A stretch of DNA of 64,000 nucleotides from Criblamydia sequanensis CRIB-18 (GTDB lineage Bacteria; Chlamydiota; Chlamydiia; Chlamydiales; Criblamydiaceae): assembly GCF_000750955.1 (NCBI RefSeq), contig NZ_CCEJ010000001.1, forward strand, positions 174,197 to 238,196. The letters are read 5' to 3'. Within the stretch, counting starts at the first letter, position 1. Each line of letters starts with the position of its first letter. This document shows, one piece after another, positions 17,033 through 25,764 of the stretch. The translations under genes and the position numbers were made by a program. The notes beneath the pieces were generated by a model. The model was given only the letters and a program-made list of their open reading frames with translations, did not search any database and was not told the DNA's origin.

Positions 17033-18418
17033 TTACTCGCTCTCTTTTTTATATTTATTCAGCTTATTTCGAAGAGTTCTAACACTAATGTCCAAAACTT
17101 CAGCTGTTTTTTTGCGGTTTTGCTTATTCTGATCTAATGTTTCTATGATGAGCAGTTTTTCAAGCTCGCCAAGGGTCATTCCGACAGGCAGGTTTTGGCC
17201 TTCCTTTATTCGTTCTAAAGAGGGTGTTTCCTGACTTGCTAAAACAGGATCAAGAAGAAGAGCATCCGAATCAATGACAGCGTCCGGGTACATGACAACA
17301 GCCCTTTCTATAATATTGGCGAGTTCTCGAACATTTCCGGGCCACCGATAGCTTTGAAGCTTTGCTTTAGCCCTGTCTGAAAAGGTTTTCTTCTTTAAAT
17401 GGCTCTCGGCGCAAAATTTCTCTACAAAATATTCTGACAGGGGAAGAATGTCTTCTTTTCTATCTCGAAGCGGAGGCAATTGAATGGGGATGACATTTAA
17501 TCTATAGTAAAGATCTTCTCTTATTTGTTTTGAAGCAATAGCCTGTCTTATATTCCTGTTAGAAGTTGAGATCACACGGACATCCACTTTAACAGGCTTG
17601 ACACCGCCAATACGTTCAAATTCCTGTTCTTGCAGAGCCCTCAAAAGTTTTGGTTGCAAAAGCGGCGGAACTTCTGTGATTTCATCAAGAAGCAAAGTTC
17701 CATGGTTGGCAAGCTCAAATCTTCCGGTGCGTCTTGCATGGGCGCCTGTGAAAGATCCTTTTTCATGGCCAAAAAACTCAGATTCTATAAGGGATTCCGG
17801 GATCGCTGCGCAATTAACCTTTATAAAAGGCTTATCGCTTCTTAAAGAGTGTTGATGGATGGCAGCCGCTACAATTTCTTTCCCCGTTCCCGATTCTCCT
17901 GAGATGAAGATGCTTGCATTGCTTTTTGCGACTCTTAAAATATCTTGATAAATCTTTTTCATAATCGGACTCTCAGCGATAAATTTGAAAGGTCCTGAAA
18001 AAGGAGATTTAGCAACTTCTTCTCTTAAAAAATGGTTTTCGTCAAGTAGCTGGGAATGTTCTTTAGCTTTTTCAATAACAGCTTCAATGGTATCTGGTGT
18101 AAACGGTTTGATTAAGTAGTTAAAAGCGCCAAGCTTCATGGCTTCAACAGCGTTTTCAATACTTCCGTAAGCTGTAACCACAATGACGATCGTTTTTGGA
18201 TTTAAGGACTTAATCTTTTTTAGCACATCGATACCTGTTAAGTCAGGCATACGCATATCAGTGATTACAAGGTCGTAGCCTTCTTCTTGAAATTTAGCTA
18301 TCCCTTGTTCCCCGTTTTCAGCGGTTGCGACCTCGTAATGCTTTCGCCTTAGTGTTTCCGCTAAAAAATTTCGAAGCAAAAGCTCATCATCTACAATCAA
18401 TATTTTTTCGATGGCCAT
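17033..18418 (-). CDS. ctcC: NtrC-family sigma-54-dependent response regulator (CtcC/AtoC type)
   Basis: A 461-residue activator. The receiver domain (1-120) has D10, D11 and the phospho-acceptor D54 (DLVITDMRMPDLTG). The AAA+ domain (about 140-380) has Walker A GESGTGKE at 174-181 and the sigma-54 contact loop as GSFTGA at 221-226, a change from the usual GAFTGA. Walker B is GTLLLDEI. A Fis-type helix-turn-helix occupies the last ~45 residues (RKKTAEVLDISVRTLRNKL). From memory, the Chlamydia trachomatis homologue lacks this DNA-binding domain, so this regulator should be able to bind specific enhancer sites. It follows its kinase gene with a two-base gap and is co-expressed. Confidence 0.93.
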   Translation of the reverse strand: MAIEKILIVDDELLLRNFLAETLRRKHYEVATAENGEQGIAKFQEEGYDLVITDMRMPDLTGIDVLKKIKSLNPKTIVIVVTAYGSIENAVEAMKLGAFNYLIKPFTPDTIEAVIEKAKEHSQLLDENHFLREEVAKSPFSGPFKFIAESPIMKKIYQDILRVAKSNASIFISGESGTGKEIVAAAIHQHSLRSDKPFIKVNCAAIPESLIESEFFGHEKGSFTGAHARRTGRFELANHGTLLLDEITEVPPLLQPKLLRALQEQEFERIGGVKPVKVDVRVISTSNRNIRQAIASKQIREDLYYRLNVIPIQLPPLRDRKEDILPLSEYFVEKFCAESHLKKKTFSDRAKAKLQSYRWPGNVRELANIIERAVVMYPDAVIDSDALLLDPVLASQETPSLERIKEGQNLPVGMTLGELEKLLIIETLDQNKQNRKKTAEVLDISVRTLRNKLNKYKKESE

Positions 18419-18420
18419 CT

Positions 18421-19758
18421 TTAATAATTACCTTTTTTTATCTTTAATTTATGACTCACCCCTTTTAAGGGAAGCATTAAGGTAAAGGTTGTTCCCAATC
18501 CTTTTTGAGAGATCACATCTATCGTGCCGCCGTGTGCTTGCATCACTTTATGCACTTCTGCAAGACCAAAGCCATGACCTTCTTTCTTAGTAGTAAAGAA
18601 GGGAGTAAAAATTTTTTCAATATTTTCTTTGTCAATTCCAATACCGGTATCTTTTATTTCGATATAAACGGCTTCTTTTTTTGTGTTAACTGCTATAGTT
18701 AAGTCACCTCCCTCCGGCATAGCTTGTATAGCATTTACTAAAAGGTTTAATAAAGCCCCTTTTAAAAGTTCAGGGTCTGCCAATAGGGTCTTGTTGTCTT
18801 CTTTAAACTCAAGGTAAAAGTTAATTTTAGGATGGACTCCTGGGTCTGCCTTTAAAGACTGGGTTATATTTGCAATTAATTCAGTTATAGATATTTGTCT
18901 TGGAGAGAGATCGACAGGTCTTGAATAATTCAATACATTTGTAACAAGCCGGTTCAAGGTGTCCGTCCCTTGAACGATATAGTCTGCCAGTTTTTGTTTT
19001 TCTATATCTTGCGAAAGATCCCTTTTTAATAAGGAAGCAAATCCTTTAATTCCGCCAAGGGGGTTTCGAATCTCATGAGCGACAAGAGCTGCCATTTCGC
19101 CAAGCTCTTTTAAGCGATCATTCCTATTGGCTAAAATCTCAAGGGCACGAATTTCTGTAATGTCTCTTATTAGAATAATGACTCCTTCAAGCCTTCTAAA
19201 AGATGCATAAAAATCCCCATTTCTATTCTTTTTCTTATCTTCTGCCACGAAATTAGCTGTCACTTCCAATTCTTTTTTTTGACCCTCTTTATCCTCATAG
19301 AGTGTAAAACTTGTGCTTGGAAGATCCTTGCTTGCTAGGGCGAGCCTCATTGAAAATCCAAAGACATCGTCTGAAAAATTTTTCCAAAAGTTATTATAAA
19401 GCACTTCTTTTTCGGGAAGATTAAATATTTTTTCTGCAGCGAAATTATAAGTTGTGACATCTCCGTTTAGATCTATAAAGAGAAGTCCCTGCGAAATATT
19501 GGAGAGTATATTTTGAAGATAAGAGTTTAAGACATCAAGCTCCGCCACTTTCTTTTTCAAATGGACAGTTGCTTCTTCAAGCTCATAGTGGATGGATGTA
19601 AACTCTTCTTTTAGAGAGTTGTAAGCGTTTTCAATCCGCTCTGTTTCCTGGCTGAAGAGCTCAAAAGCCTTGCTTAAATGCTCGAGCCGATCGCCTGATT
19701 GGCTAGAAGCGATTTTCTCCGCCATGCGTTTCAGCGGTTCAATATTGGATTCACGCAT
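18421..19758 (-). CDS. ctcB: soluble PAS-domain sensor histidine kinase (CtcB/AtoS type)
   Basis: A 445-residue kinase without membrane helices. An N-terminal coiled coil (about 30-80) leads to a PAS domain (about 82-200, ISQGLLFIDLNGDVTTYN), then the dimerisation domain with phospho-acceptor H228 (VAHEIRNPLGGIKGF), then the ATPase domain with N box (LLNLLVNAIQAMPEGG), G1 (DTGIGIDKENIEKIFTPFF) and G2 (GHGFGLAEVH). The absence of a membrane segment means it senses a cytoplasmic signal, probably through PAS. Its partner is the NtrC-type regulator directly downstream. In Chlamydia the equivalent pair controls the sigma-54 regulon. Confidence 0.93.
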   Translation of the reverse strand: MRESNIEPLKRMAEKIASSQSGDRLEHLSKAFELFSQETERIENAYNSLKEEFTSIHYELEEATVHLKKKVAELDVLNSYLQNILSNISQGLLFIDLNGDVTTYNFAAEKIFNLPEKEVLYNNFWKNFSDDVFGFSMRLALASKDLPSTSFTLYEDKEGQKKELEVTANFVAEDKKKNRNGDFYASFRRLEGVIILIRDITEIRALEILANRNDRLKELGEMAALVAHEIRNPLGGIKGFASLLKRDLSQDIEKQKLADYIVQGTDTLNRLVTNVLNYSRPVDLSPRQISITELIANITQSLKADPGVHPKINFYLEFKEDNKTLLADPELLKGALLNLLVNAIQAMPEGGDLTIAVNTKKEAVYIEIKDTGIGIDKENIEKIFTPFFTTKKEGHGFGLAEVHKVMQAHGGTIDVISQKGLGTTFTLMLPLKGVSHKLKIKKGNY

Positions 19759-19812
19759 AAGTTACTACTAGCAATTCAAGCTAAATTTTTGAAGAAGGCT
19801 ACCTAGTATAAT

Positions 19813-19841
19813 TATATAGTGTTTTTTTTATTTATTATCAA
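19813..19841 (-). promoter_or_regulatory. candidate promoter for the kinase-regulator operon
   Basis: On the minus strand TTGATA, a 17-base spacer and TATATA lie 55-80 bases before the kinase start. The -35 box overlaps the 3' end of the upstream gene. The region is very AT-rich, so chance matches are likely. Confidence 0.35.
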
Positions 19842-21129
19842 AAGGAGGTTTTTGCATTCTGACGAGAAGCTCTATGATTTTCACTTGATCCTCAATAAGG
19901 GATTGTTGGATTAAATGGAGTCTTCTATCAATTTCGGAAAAACTGTATATTTGCTGTAATGCCAAACTTTTGTGAATATTGACATTTCGTAAAAGACTCT
20001 CCTTAAAAGATAAGAATATATTCTTAACCACAAGTTTGATGATCCTTATCTCTTTTTCATCCAATTTGAATTGAAATTTGTTGCAGGCTTGATCGACGAT
20101 TGTTAGAACCAAAGGCTTAAAAGTTGTTATGGTACAAGCCGGAGAGGGTTTGATTTTAGTGGCTTGAAAAGAGGAATTGACAGTTTCCTTTCTTCCGATT
20201 TTAGCAAAAGCCCCATAAATTTGCTTGGTATAAGCATCTTCCAACGTGTCTTTATCAATAAAAAATTCACTGTTGGCGTTAGAAAAATCCTCACCTGCAT
20301 TCGCTCTAATCTTTTCGTAAGAGAATTGGGGCAAAAGCAAATTTAACAAAATTCTAACTACCTTTCTAAAATCGGACTGATCAATGGCGTCTATTGTGAT
20401 TCTTGATTTTGTTTGGGCATTGATTAAATCGATTTTTAGTTTACCTTCCGTATGGGAAGGGGTAACTAGACCAAAAAAATGATGTCCGGAGTAAGGTTTT
20501 GGGAGCGCCCACCCTAATGGAATCAAAGCGATCTTTCTTTTTTGAAAATCGATTGTGATTTTTTCTGTGATTTGTTCAAAAACAGGAGAAAACTCAAAAT
20601 GCTTAAGGTCAAGGTTATGTGATTTTTTCTCAAGTATTCGTAAAGCTTCAACTTTAGCAAGGGTTTTGAGATAGGGCTTAGAAAGTTTTGCCAATTCGGT
20701 GAAAAGATCGTTAAGAATGATATTAATGATACTCAATTTAGGAGAATCGGAAAGATCGGCAAGAAGACGGTTAATAGCAGATGTGACACTCGGACCGCTT
20801 AAACTGTTGAAAAAAGCAAGGTGTGAGTAAAAGACGTGAGACCCTTGAATATCTAAGTTTTCCTCTGTAATTCGATGCTCAAGACACGCCACCATAATAA
20901 GATTGCTTTGTATCTCATGAATATTAGATAAGCTTTCGGTTTCAGGTTGATGAGTCAAAAGGTAATTATAAAATTCGAATACACGATTTGAAAGGATTTC
21001 AATTTTGAAATTATTTTCCCGGTAAGAAAGAGCCAGTTTGTTTAATTTCATCAGTTTTTTTGCAATGGTTTTTTCCGTGCTGGTTTGATTAGGAAGTGCT
21101 AGAGAGTAGCCGGAAAAAGTTTGAAGCAT
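19828..21129 (-). CDS. hypothetical protein, possible permuted cysteine-peptidase-like domain
   Basis: Family not recognised. A 433-residue, mostly soluble protein without signal or membrane segment. The N-terminal ~190 residues look helical. A beta-rich core then begins with IALIPLGWALPKPYSGHHFFGLV (His216/His217), a strand with Asn237 (IDLINAQ) and later a Cys in a short turn at the start of a helix (SPACTITTFKPLVL, Cys332). The order His-Asn-Cys, with the His in a GHH turn, recalls permuted papain-like peptidases found in intracellular bacteria, but this is a weak resemblance. It stands alone, with the kinase operon downstream. Confidence 0.6.
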   Translation of the reverse strand: MLQTFSGYSLALPNQTSTEKTIAKKLMKLNKLALSYRENNFKIEILSNRVFEFYNYLLTHQPETESLSNIHEIQSNLIMVACLEHRITEENLDIQGSHVFYSHLAFFNSLSGPSVTSAINRLLADLSDSPKLSIINIILNDLFTELAKLSKPYLKTLAKVEALRILEKKSHNLDLKHFEFSPVFEQITEKITIDFQKRKIALIPLGWALPKPYSGHHFFGLVTPSHTEGKLKIDLINAQTKSRITIDAIDQSDFRKVVRILLNLLLPQFSYEKIRANAGEDFSNANSEFFIDKDTLEDAYTKQIYGAFAKIGRKETVNSSFQATKIKPSPACTITTFKPLVLTIVDQACNKFQFKLDEKEIRIIKLVVKNIFLSFKESLLRNVNIHKSLALQQIYSFSEIDRRLHLIQQSLIEDQVKIIELLVRMQKPPFDNK

Positions 21130-21211
21130 AAAAATGACCTAAAAAATCGTAAAAGAATAGTAAATATAAAGTTTTTTAATAAAAATAACAATTAATTTTT
21201 ATTTTAAAAAT

Positions 21212-21237
21212 AAACCCTTGAATTTTCTCAAGGGTTT
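21212..21237 (-). terminator. intrinsic terminator for the Pro/Tyr-rich protein gene
   Basis: Perfect ten-base stem AAACCCTTGA/TCAAGGGTTT with a six-base loop. On the minus strand it is followed by ATTTTTA, just after the stop of the gene ending at 21250. Confidence 0.85.
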
Positions 21238-21249
21238 AATTTTTTAAAT

Positions 21250-22593
21250 CTAAACTTGTTTTCTTTCAGCAACTATTGTAGTCCCAAAGGTGTAGTCCGG
21301 AACTACAAGGTGTTTATCCGATTTTTTCTTGCGGTTAAAAGAACGCTTAGAAGGAATTTCATTTCCTTTTTTCTTAAAAAATAAATGCTTGGGCGGCTTT
21401 GATTCTTTTTTGTGAAGCGTCAGCTGGAGCTCGCTTTCCTCGCTTTTAAACTTCGAATGGGCATTCGGTCCCTTTAAAATAAAACAAGGGAAAGTGTAGG
21501 TCGGAAGATTGTTGAAAACGCCTCTTGTATGCTTTAAGCTGACTAATTCCTTAAGAAAATTAATCGCGGGCTCATGCCGCATAGCATAGTTCCAATTTTC
21601 GAATCTGTTGATGGTTTTTGGCATTACCCTATAGGAATAGGCCTTTTGGGGAGTAGATATGACCTGGCTCACATAAGAAGATAGTAATTTGTCATAATCT
21701 TCCTCAGAGTAATGAGTTTTAACTTTAACTCGGCCTCTCAAAGAATATCTTGGTTTCTCATGCGGCTCTTCATCTTTCAGCGAAAGATCTTCTAAAGGCA
21801 GTCCTAGGTCTTCTGCAAGACTTAAGTCGGCATTAAAAATTTCCTCTTCCGGAATTTCTCTGATTCTACCTGAAATATCAGTTGCAAGAACCTTTTGAAG
21901 CTCGCTTAAAGAAGGTGTTTCCTCTTCTTCGCTCTCTAAAGAAGAGACCTCTTCTTCAGCTTCTTCCTCTTCTTCGCCTATCTCGCTTGTCTCCTGAAGA
22001 GGAGCTTCCGGACGATAAAGAGGTTGCAGTTGGTAAGGCGACAGGTACCCGTAAGGGAGAGAGGCAGGTCTCTCTTCCTGGTAATGAGCCAAAGGATAAG
22101 GCACTCTTGCCGGGTCTATTGGCATTGGCGCCGCAGGGTAGCTGAAAAGGTGAGGTCGAGGCTGAGGAATCGGGTAAGAATGCTGAGGAATCGGGTAAGA
22201 ATGCTGAGGAATGGGATAAGGATAGCGGACTTCTGGCATATCCATTGGAGGCCCATAAAATAGCGGTTCTTGTGGCATAGGTTGCATGGGCGGGTATAAA
22301 GGTACGCGCCTCTCTTGCATAGGAGCCATCTCCTGAGGCATTACAATTGGAATCCCTTGAGGCTGCGCCGGCATTCTATATGGGATGGGCATCGGTGCGT
22401 AATGAGGGTTATAACCTATGGTTGAGGGAGGAAAATAGGGGTGTGGATAGGGAACCGGCATCATCACGGGTTGATAGAAAACTTGCTGGCGCTGCCTTCC
22501 TTCATCATTATTTAAGGCTTCAGGATGTGGATCGGCGCCCTGGAGTGGTAAGTAGGGGGATCCAGAGTTGGGTTGTCCATTATTTATTTGCAT
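21250..22593 (-). CDS. proline/tyrosine-rich low-complexity protein
   Basis: A 447-residue protein of unknown family. Residues about 10-200 are extremely rich in Pro, Tyr, Met and Gln and include three adjacent copies of a PIPQHSY-type heptapeptide. A Glu-only patch follows at about 205-225 (EIGEEEEEAEEEV). The C-terminal half is Lys/Arg-rich and more ordered (RYSLRGRVKVKTHYSEEDYDK and a basic tail with RSFNRKKKSDKH). There is no signal peptide or membrane segment. Disordered proline-rich N termini with basic tails occur in secreted effectors, which is a possibility only. It has its own terminator and is divergent from rpsD. Confidence 0.7.
   Translation of the reverse strand: MQINNGQPNSGSPYLPLQGADPHPEALNNDEGRQRQQVFYQPVMMPVPYPHPYFPPSTIGYNPHYAPMPIPYRMPAQPQGIPIVMPQEMAPMQERRVPLYPPMQPMPQEPLFYGPPMDMPEVRYPYPIPQHSYPIPQHSYPIPQPRPHLFSYPAAPMPIDPARVPYPLAHYQEERPASLPYGYLSPYQLQPLYRPEAPLQETSEIGEEEEEAEEEVSSLESEEEETPSLSELQKVLATDISGRIREIPEEEIFNADLSLAEDLGLPLEDLSLKDEEPHEKPRYSLRGRVKVKTHYSEEDYDKLLSSYVSQVISTPQKAYSYRVMPKTINRFENWNYAMRHEPAINFLKELVSLKHTRGVFNNLPTYTFPCFILKGPNAHSKFKSEESELQLTLHKKESKPPKHLFFKKKGNEIPSKRSFNRKKKSDKHLVVPDYTFGTTIVAERKQV
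22161..22223 (-). repeat. 21-bp tandem repeat, three copies
   Basis: Two identical 21-base units (22161-22181 and 22182-22202) followed by a third with three differences (22203-22223). They encode three heptapeptides of the SYPIPQH type in the proline-rich region and would allow length change without frameshift. Confidence 0.9.
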
Positions 22594-22770
22594 AAAAATT
22601 CCTATTAAACATTAATATATTTATAATAAACCTTCCTATTTTACATATAATTTGTATTATAAACAATATTTTACTAACTAAACCGTACCAGTTATAGTAA
22701 CTATTTATCAGAAATGTATACCGGATTTCTTTGTTGTTAAGAAATCTTTGCATTTCCTTAAGTCTCTTAC

Positions 22771-22799
22771 TTGCAAAAAATCAATGAGTGTGTGATAAT
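22771..22799 (+). promoter_or_regulatory. sigma-70-type promoter of rpsD
   Basis: TTGCAA, a 17-base spacer and GATAAT end 62 bases before the rpsD start. The 268-base gap to the divergent gene is otherwise AT-rich and featureless. Confidence 0.65.
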
Positions 22800-22861
22800 C
22801 TGCCCTTATTCGATTCCGATCCCAAATTTAATTAGGAATTAAAAAATTTTCAGGAGTATCA

Positions 22862-23479
22862 ATGGCTCGTTATACAGGGAATAAAAATCGCGTCGCCCGC
22901 CGATTTGGTGTAAATATTTTTGGAAGGCTCAGAAATCCGCTTTTGCATAAGCCAAATCCACCCGGAATGCATGGCGCTCGTCGAAAGAAAAAATCTGATT
23001 TCGGCCTTCAATTAGAAGAAAAGCAAAAGTTAAAAGCTGTTTATGGAATGCTCAGTGAGAAACAGCTTGTTAACGCTTACAATAAAGCGGTTCAAATGGA
23101 AGGAAACACACCTCAACATCTTCTTGAGATGCTTGAGTGCCGATTGGATAATATGGTTTACCGCCTAAAGCTTGGTTCTACAATTTTTGCAGCTCACCAG
23201 TTAATTTCCCATGGCCACATTTTAGTTGATGGCAAAAAAGTAGACAGAAGATCCTTCATTGTTAAGCCAGGCATGGTGATTTCTGTTAAAGAAAAATCCC
23301 GTAAGATGAAAAGCATTTCTGAATCTTTAAATGGTTCACGTGATGTACCCGGATATTTAACTCTCGACAGCAGCTCTTTCTCAGGACAGCTTCTTGCAAA
23401 GCCTTCTCTTGATCAGGTCTCCTGGCCAATTGAAATTAATCTTCCTGAAATCTGCGACTTTTTGGATCACACAACCTAA
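22862..23479 (+). CDS. rpsD: 30S ribosomal protein S4
   Basis: A 205-residue S4, the primary 16S rRNA-binding protein of the small subunit body. The N-terminal part has the family pattern (RYTGNKNRVARRFG, PPGMHGARRKKKSDFGLQLEEKQKLK). The S4 RNA-binding domain spans about 93-160 (LECRLDNMVYRLKLGST, AAHQLISHGHILVDGKKVDRRSFIVKPG). CAGGAG lies just before ATG 22862. It is a single-gene unit with its own promoter and terminator, away from the main ribosomal operons, as in Chlamydia. Confidence 0.97.
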   Translation: MARYTGNKNRVARRFGVNIFGRLRNPLLHKPNPPGMHGARRKKKSDFGLQLEEKQKLKAVYGMLSEKQLVNAYNKAVQMEGNTPQHLLEMLECRLDNMVYRLKLGSTIFAAHQLISHGHILVDGKKVDRRSFIVKPGMVISVKEKSRKMKSISESLNGSRDVPGYLTLDSSSFSGQLLAKPSLDQVSWPIEINLPEICDFLDHTT

Positions 23480-23505
23480 AATTTCAGAAGTTCTATAAGT
23501 TTATG

Positions 23506-23540
23506 AAAAGCCGCTTTTATAAAAGCGGCTTTTTTTTTGG
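23506..23540 (+). terminator. bidirectional terminator between rpsD and murJ
   Basis: Thirteen-base stem AAAAGCCGCTTTT/AAAAGCGGCTTTT around a two-base loop, followed by T9 on the plus strand. It serves two convergent genes. Confidence 0.9.
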
Positions 23541-23552
23541 TTTTGATCAGCA

Positions 23553-25100
23553 TTAAAAAGTTTTGGAAACCCGGATACTTCTGTTCTCTTTTAAAATATT
23601 AAGCCAAAAGTAGGCGAATGCAGCCATGAAAAAAAGACTATGCAGTGAAAACTTAAGAAAGTGATCTAAAAGAGAATTTTCTTTGAGAGAAATAAAATGC
23701 TCAAATGATAAAACAAGGCTAACAAATAAAAATCCGAAAAGAGCAGCCTTTCCTGAATTTTTCCAAAATAGAACATAAAGATCCCCTTTCAAGGCTTTTT
23801 CTAAGTTAGCTGAAAGTATGATGACATTCACAAATGAGCTTAAGCTTGTCGCCAAAGCAATTGAGCTTGGTCCAAAATGAAACGCTACAAAAAGGCTATT
23901 TAAAAAAATATTCAGAATAACGGTAGTAATAGAGGCTAGGACCGGTAAGCGGAATTCTTTTTTTGCATAAAAAGCGGGCGCCAAAATCATTACTAGCGCT
24001 TGAGGCACAAGGCCTAAAGCATATCCATATAAGCACTTGGCAGTTTCGTACGCATCCCTTTCATTAAAAAGACCATGGTTAAAAATTAATGAGACAACAG
24101 TTTCGCCTGAGACATAAAGAGCCAGGGTGAGAGGAAGGAGAATGGCACCGGCTGCCGCAATCGCAAAAGAGAGAAATTTTTTTCCTTTTTCCAAATTGCC
24201 TTGTTTAAATGAGCGTGTGAGGGGGGGGAGTAAAGCTGTGGAAAGAGCGACGCCAAAAAGAGATAAGGGAAACTGCTCGATTCTTATCGCATACCATAGG
24301 TAAGCCGGTCCTTCGCTTGAAGCCATTTTAGCAAAGACTGTGTCAAGCGCGCTATTAACTTGAGTGGCCGCAATCCCGACCATGCTTAAGGAAATGGGCT
24401 TAAAAAGAGCTTTTGCATCGCTTAAACGCCATTTATAAGAAGCTTCGCTCTTTTGAGTACTTAATTTTTGATAAAGCTTGGGAAGTGTGATGGCCCATTG
24501 AAAAAAGCAGGCTAGTATAATGAAGAGGCAAAGATCCGGCATAGCCGCATCTTTTTTATAACTTAAAGAGAGAGCGCCCAAAATCCAAATCAAATTGAAA
24601 AATACCGGAGCAATTCCCGGTAGAAAAAAACTTCCTTCAGCTTGTAGAAGAGCTGAATTTAAGCCGAAAAGACATATAAATAAAAGGCTTGGAAGCATAA
24701 GGGTTGTCAGATAAATAATGTCGTTTGCGGAAGAAGAAAACACCTCGCAAAGCCTTAGCAAGGTTAGAAGGCCCATTAAAGCCAGAATAAGTATAGTTAG
24801 AAGAAAACTTAAGAAAAGAGCGTTATTAATAAAAAAAGACTTTGCGGCGCTTGCATTTTTGGATTTAAACTCTTCATAAATTGGAATAAAGCCGGAATTA
24901 AGAGCGCTTTCTCCAAATAACCTTCTTAAAAGATGCGCAAGTCGAAAAGCTACAAGAAAAGAGCTTATTGTGCTGCCGGCTCCAAAAGCGTAAGCCATGG
25001 CGATATCCCTCCCTAGACCGCTTAGCCGGCTTAGGAGCGTACCTGAAAAAAAGTGGCCTGCATGTTTAAAAATGGTATGGACAGAATCTTGTTTTGTCAT
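23553..25100 (-). CDS. murJ: lipid II flippase MurJ (MviN)
   Basis: A 515-residue polytopic membrane protein of the MurJ/MviN family with about 13-14 hydrophobic helices and no signal peptide. The N terminus has the signature GTLLSRLSGLGRDIAMAYAFG, followed by FLVAFRLAHLLRRLFGESALNSGFIPIYEE, including the essential Arg residues of the cavity. MurJ moves lipid-linked peptidoglycan precursor across the inner membrane. In Chlamydiae it supports the septal peptidoglycan ring used for division. It is convergent with rpsD as in Chlamydia. Confidence 0.95.
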   Translation of the reverse strand: MTKQDSVHTIFKHAGHFFSGTLLSRLSGLGRDIAMAYAFGAGSTISSFLVAFRLAHLLRRLFGESALNSGFIPIYEEFKSKNASAAKSFFINNALFLSFLLTILILALMGLLTLLRLCEVFSSSANDIIYLTTLMLPSLLFICLFGLNSALLQAEGSFFLPGIAPVFFNLIWILGALSLSYKKDAAMPDLCLFIILACFFQWAITLPKLYQKLSTQKSEASYKWRLSDAKALFKPISLSMVGIAATQVNSALDTVFAKMASSEGPAYLWYAIRIEQFPLSLFGVALSTALLPPLTRSFKQGNLEKGKKFLSFAIAAAGAILLPLTLALYVSGETVVSLIFNHGLFNERDAYETAKCLYGYALGLVPQALVMILAPAFYAKKEFRLPVLASITTVILNIFLNSLFVAFHFGPSSIALATSLSSFVNVIILSANLEKALKGDLYVLFWKNSGKAALFGFLFVSLVLSFEHFISLKENSLLDHFLKFSLHSLFFMAAFAYFWLNILKENRSIRVSKTF

Positions 25101-25224
25101 TAGAAATCTTTATGTACGAAGTTAAAAATTTGCCTTCTTTTACAAAAAATAAGGGAGGAGAGTGTTAATCGATTTTGCTTAAATTAATGAAAACAATCAA
25201 CGTTATTAAATAATAGGTAGAACT

Positions 25225-25422
25225 ATGGACGCACTACGAGGATGGTTTGCTTCTCATTACAATAAAATTCCGGATTCTAAAGAAGAAGAAAAACCGATTA
25301 TTAAGAAAAACGCATCAAAGCCCGTCTATAATAAGGAAAAAACCCCATCCCAATCGTTTAAAAGCTCAAAAGATAAAGCTTCCGATCAGGCTGAAAGACT
25401 GTTGAATGGCAAGTATTTCTAA
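25225..25422 (+). CDS. small charged hypothetical protein
   Basis: A 65-residue, Lys/Ser-rich protein with a short amphipathic start (MDALRGWFASHYNKIP) and a disordered-looking remainder. The reading frame has no known motif. Its ribosome-binding signal (AGGTAG, six bases before ATG) is weak. It lies alone between murJ and a structured non-coding stretch. It may be a real small protein, as acidic and basic small proteins are common in chlamydiae, but support is limited to the open frame and composition. Confidence 0.5.
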   Translation: MDALRGWFASHYNKIPDSKEEEKPIIKKNASKPVYNKEKTPSQSFKSSKDKASDQAERLLNGKYF

Positions 25423-25436
25423 AGGATTTTAAAAGA

Positions 25437-25712
25437 CTTGAAGCCCCTTAGAGGCTTAAGATCCTGATTGCTGCCCCAAACTTACCGCAAAATCTTTAGT
25501 TTGATTTAGATGTCTCTTTCGGTGATTTGAAGGTATGGGTCTTGCAAGGTTCGCTTAAAGGTTGACTTATTACAACCCAAGCATCTTCGAAAATTACGCT
25601 CCTTGGCAACAGATTACAGTTGTCTTTGTCGGATAATATCCTATCCGACAGATTGTAATAAGTCCTAAGTTAAGGTTTGGGGTGGCCATCTGGGTCTTAG
25701 GTCTTTTTTATT
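25437..25712 (+). ncRNA. candidate structured RNA or mRNA leader upstream of nfo
   Basis: This non-coding 340-base gap contains nested complementary segments. The closing stem is 25466-25481 with 25675-25690 (16 positions, one mismatch, one U-G and one G-U pair). Inside it, 25564-25575 pairs perfectly with 25653-25664 (12 bp), and 25627-25635 with 25642-25650 (9 bp, loop of six). Small hairpins occur at 25577-25606 and 25607-25622. An alternative hairpin GGTTG/CAACC (25560-25577) excludes the 12-bp stem, and CCTAAG/CTTAGG (25664-25701) just before T6 would compete with the closing stem. Wobble pairs and mutually exclusive stems favour RNA over DNA inverted repeats. It matches no tmRNA, RNase P or SRP RNA hallmark that I know. 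Confidence 0.4.
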
Positions 25713-25764
25713 TGGCAAAGATTGTTTTTTTTAGAGAAAGCCGCTAATATTATTCTTTTAATTA

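Noticed and set aside
25466-25690. MITE or other mobile inverted-repeat element.
   Set aside because: Ends are imperfect in a way that keeps G-U pairs, there is no visible target-site duplication, and internal stems are nested. A repeat search of the genome would still be needed to exclude it.
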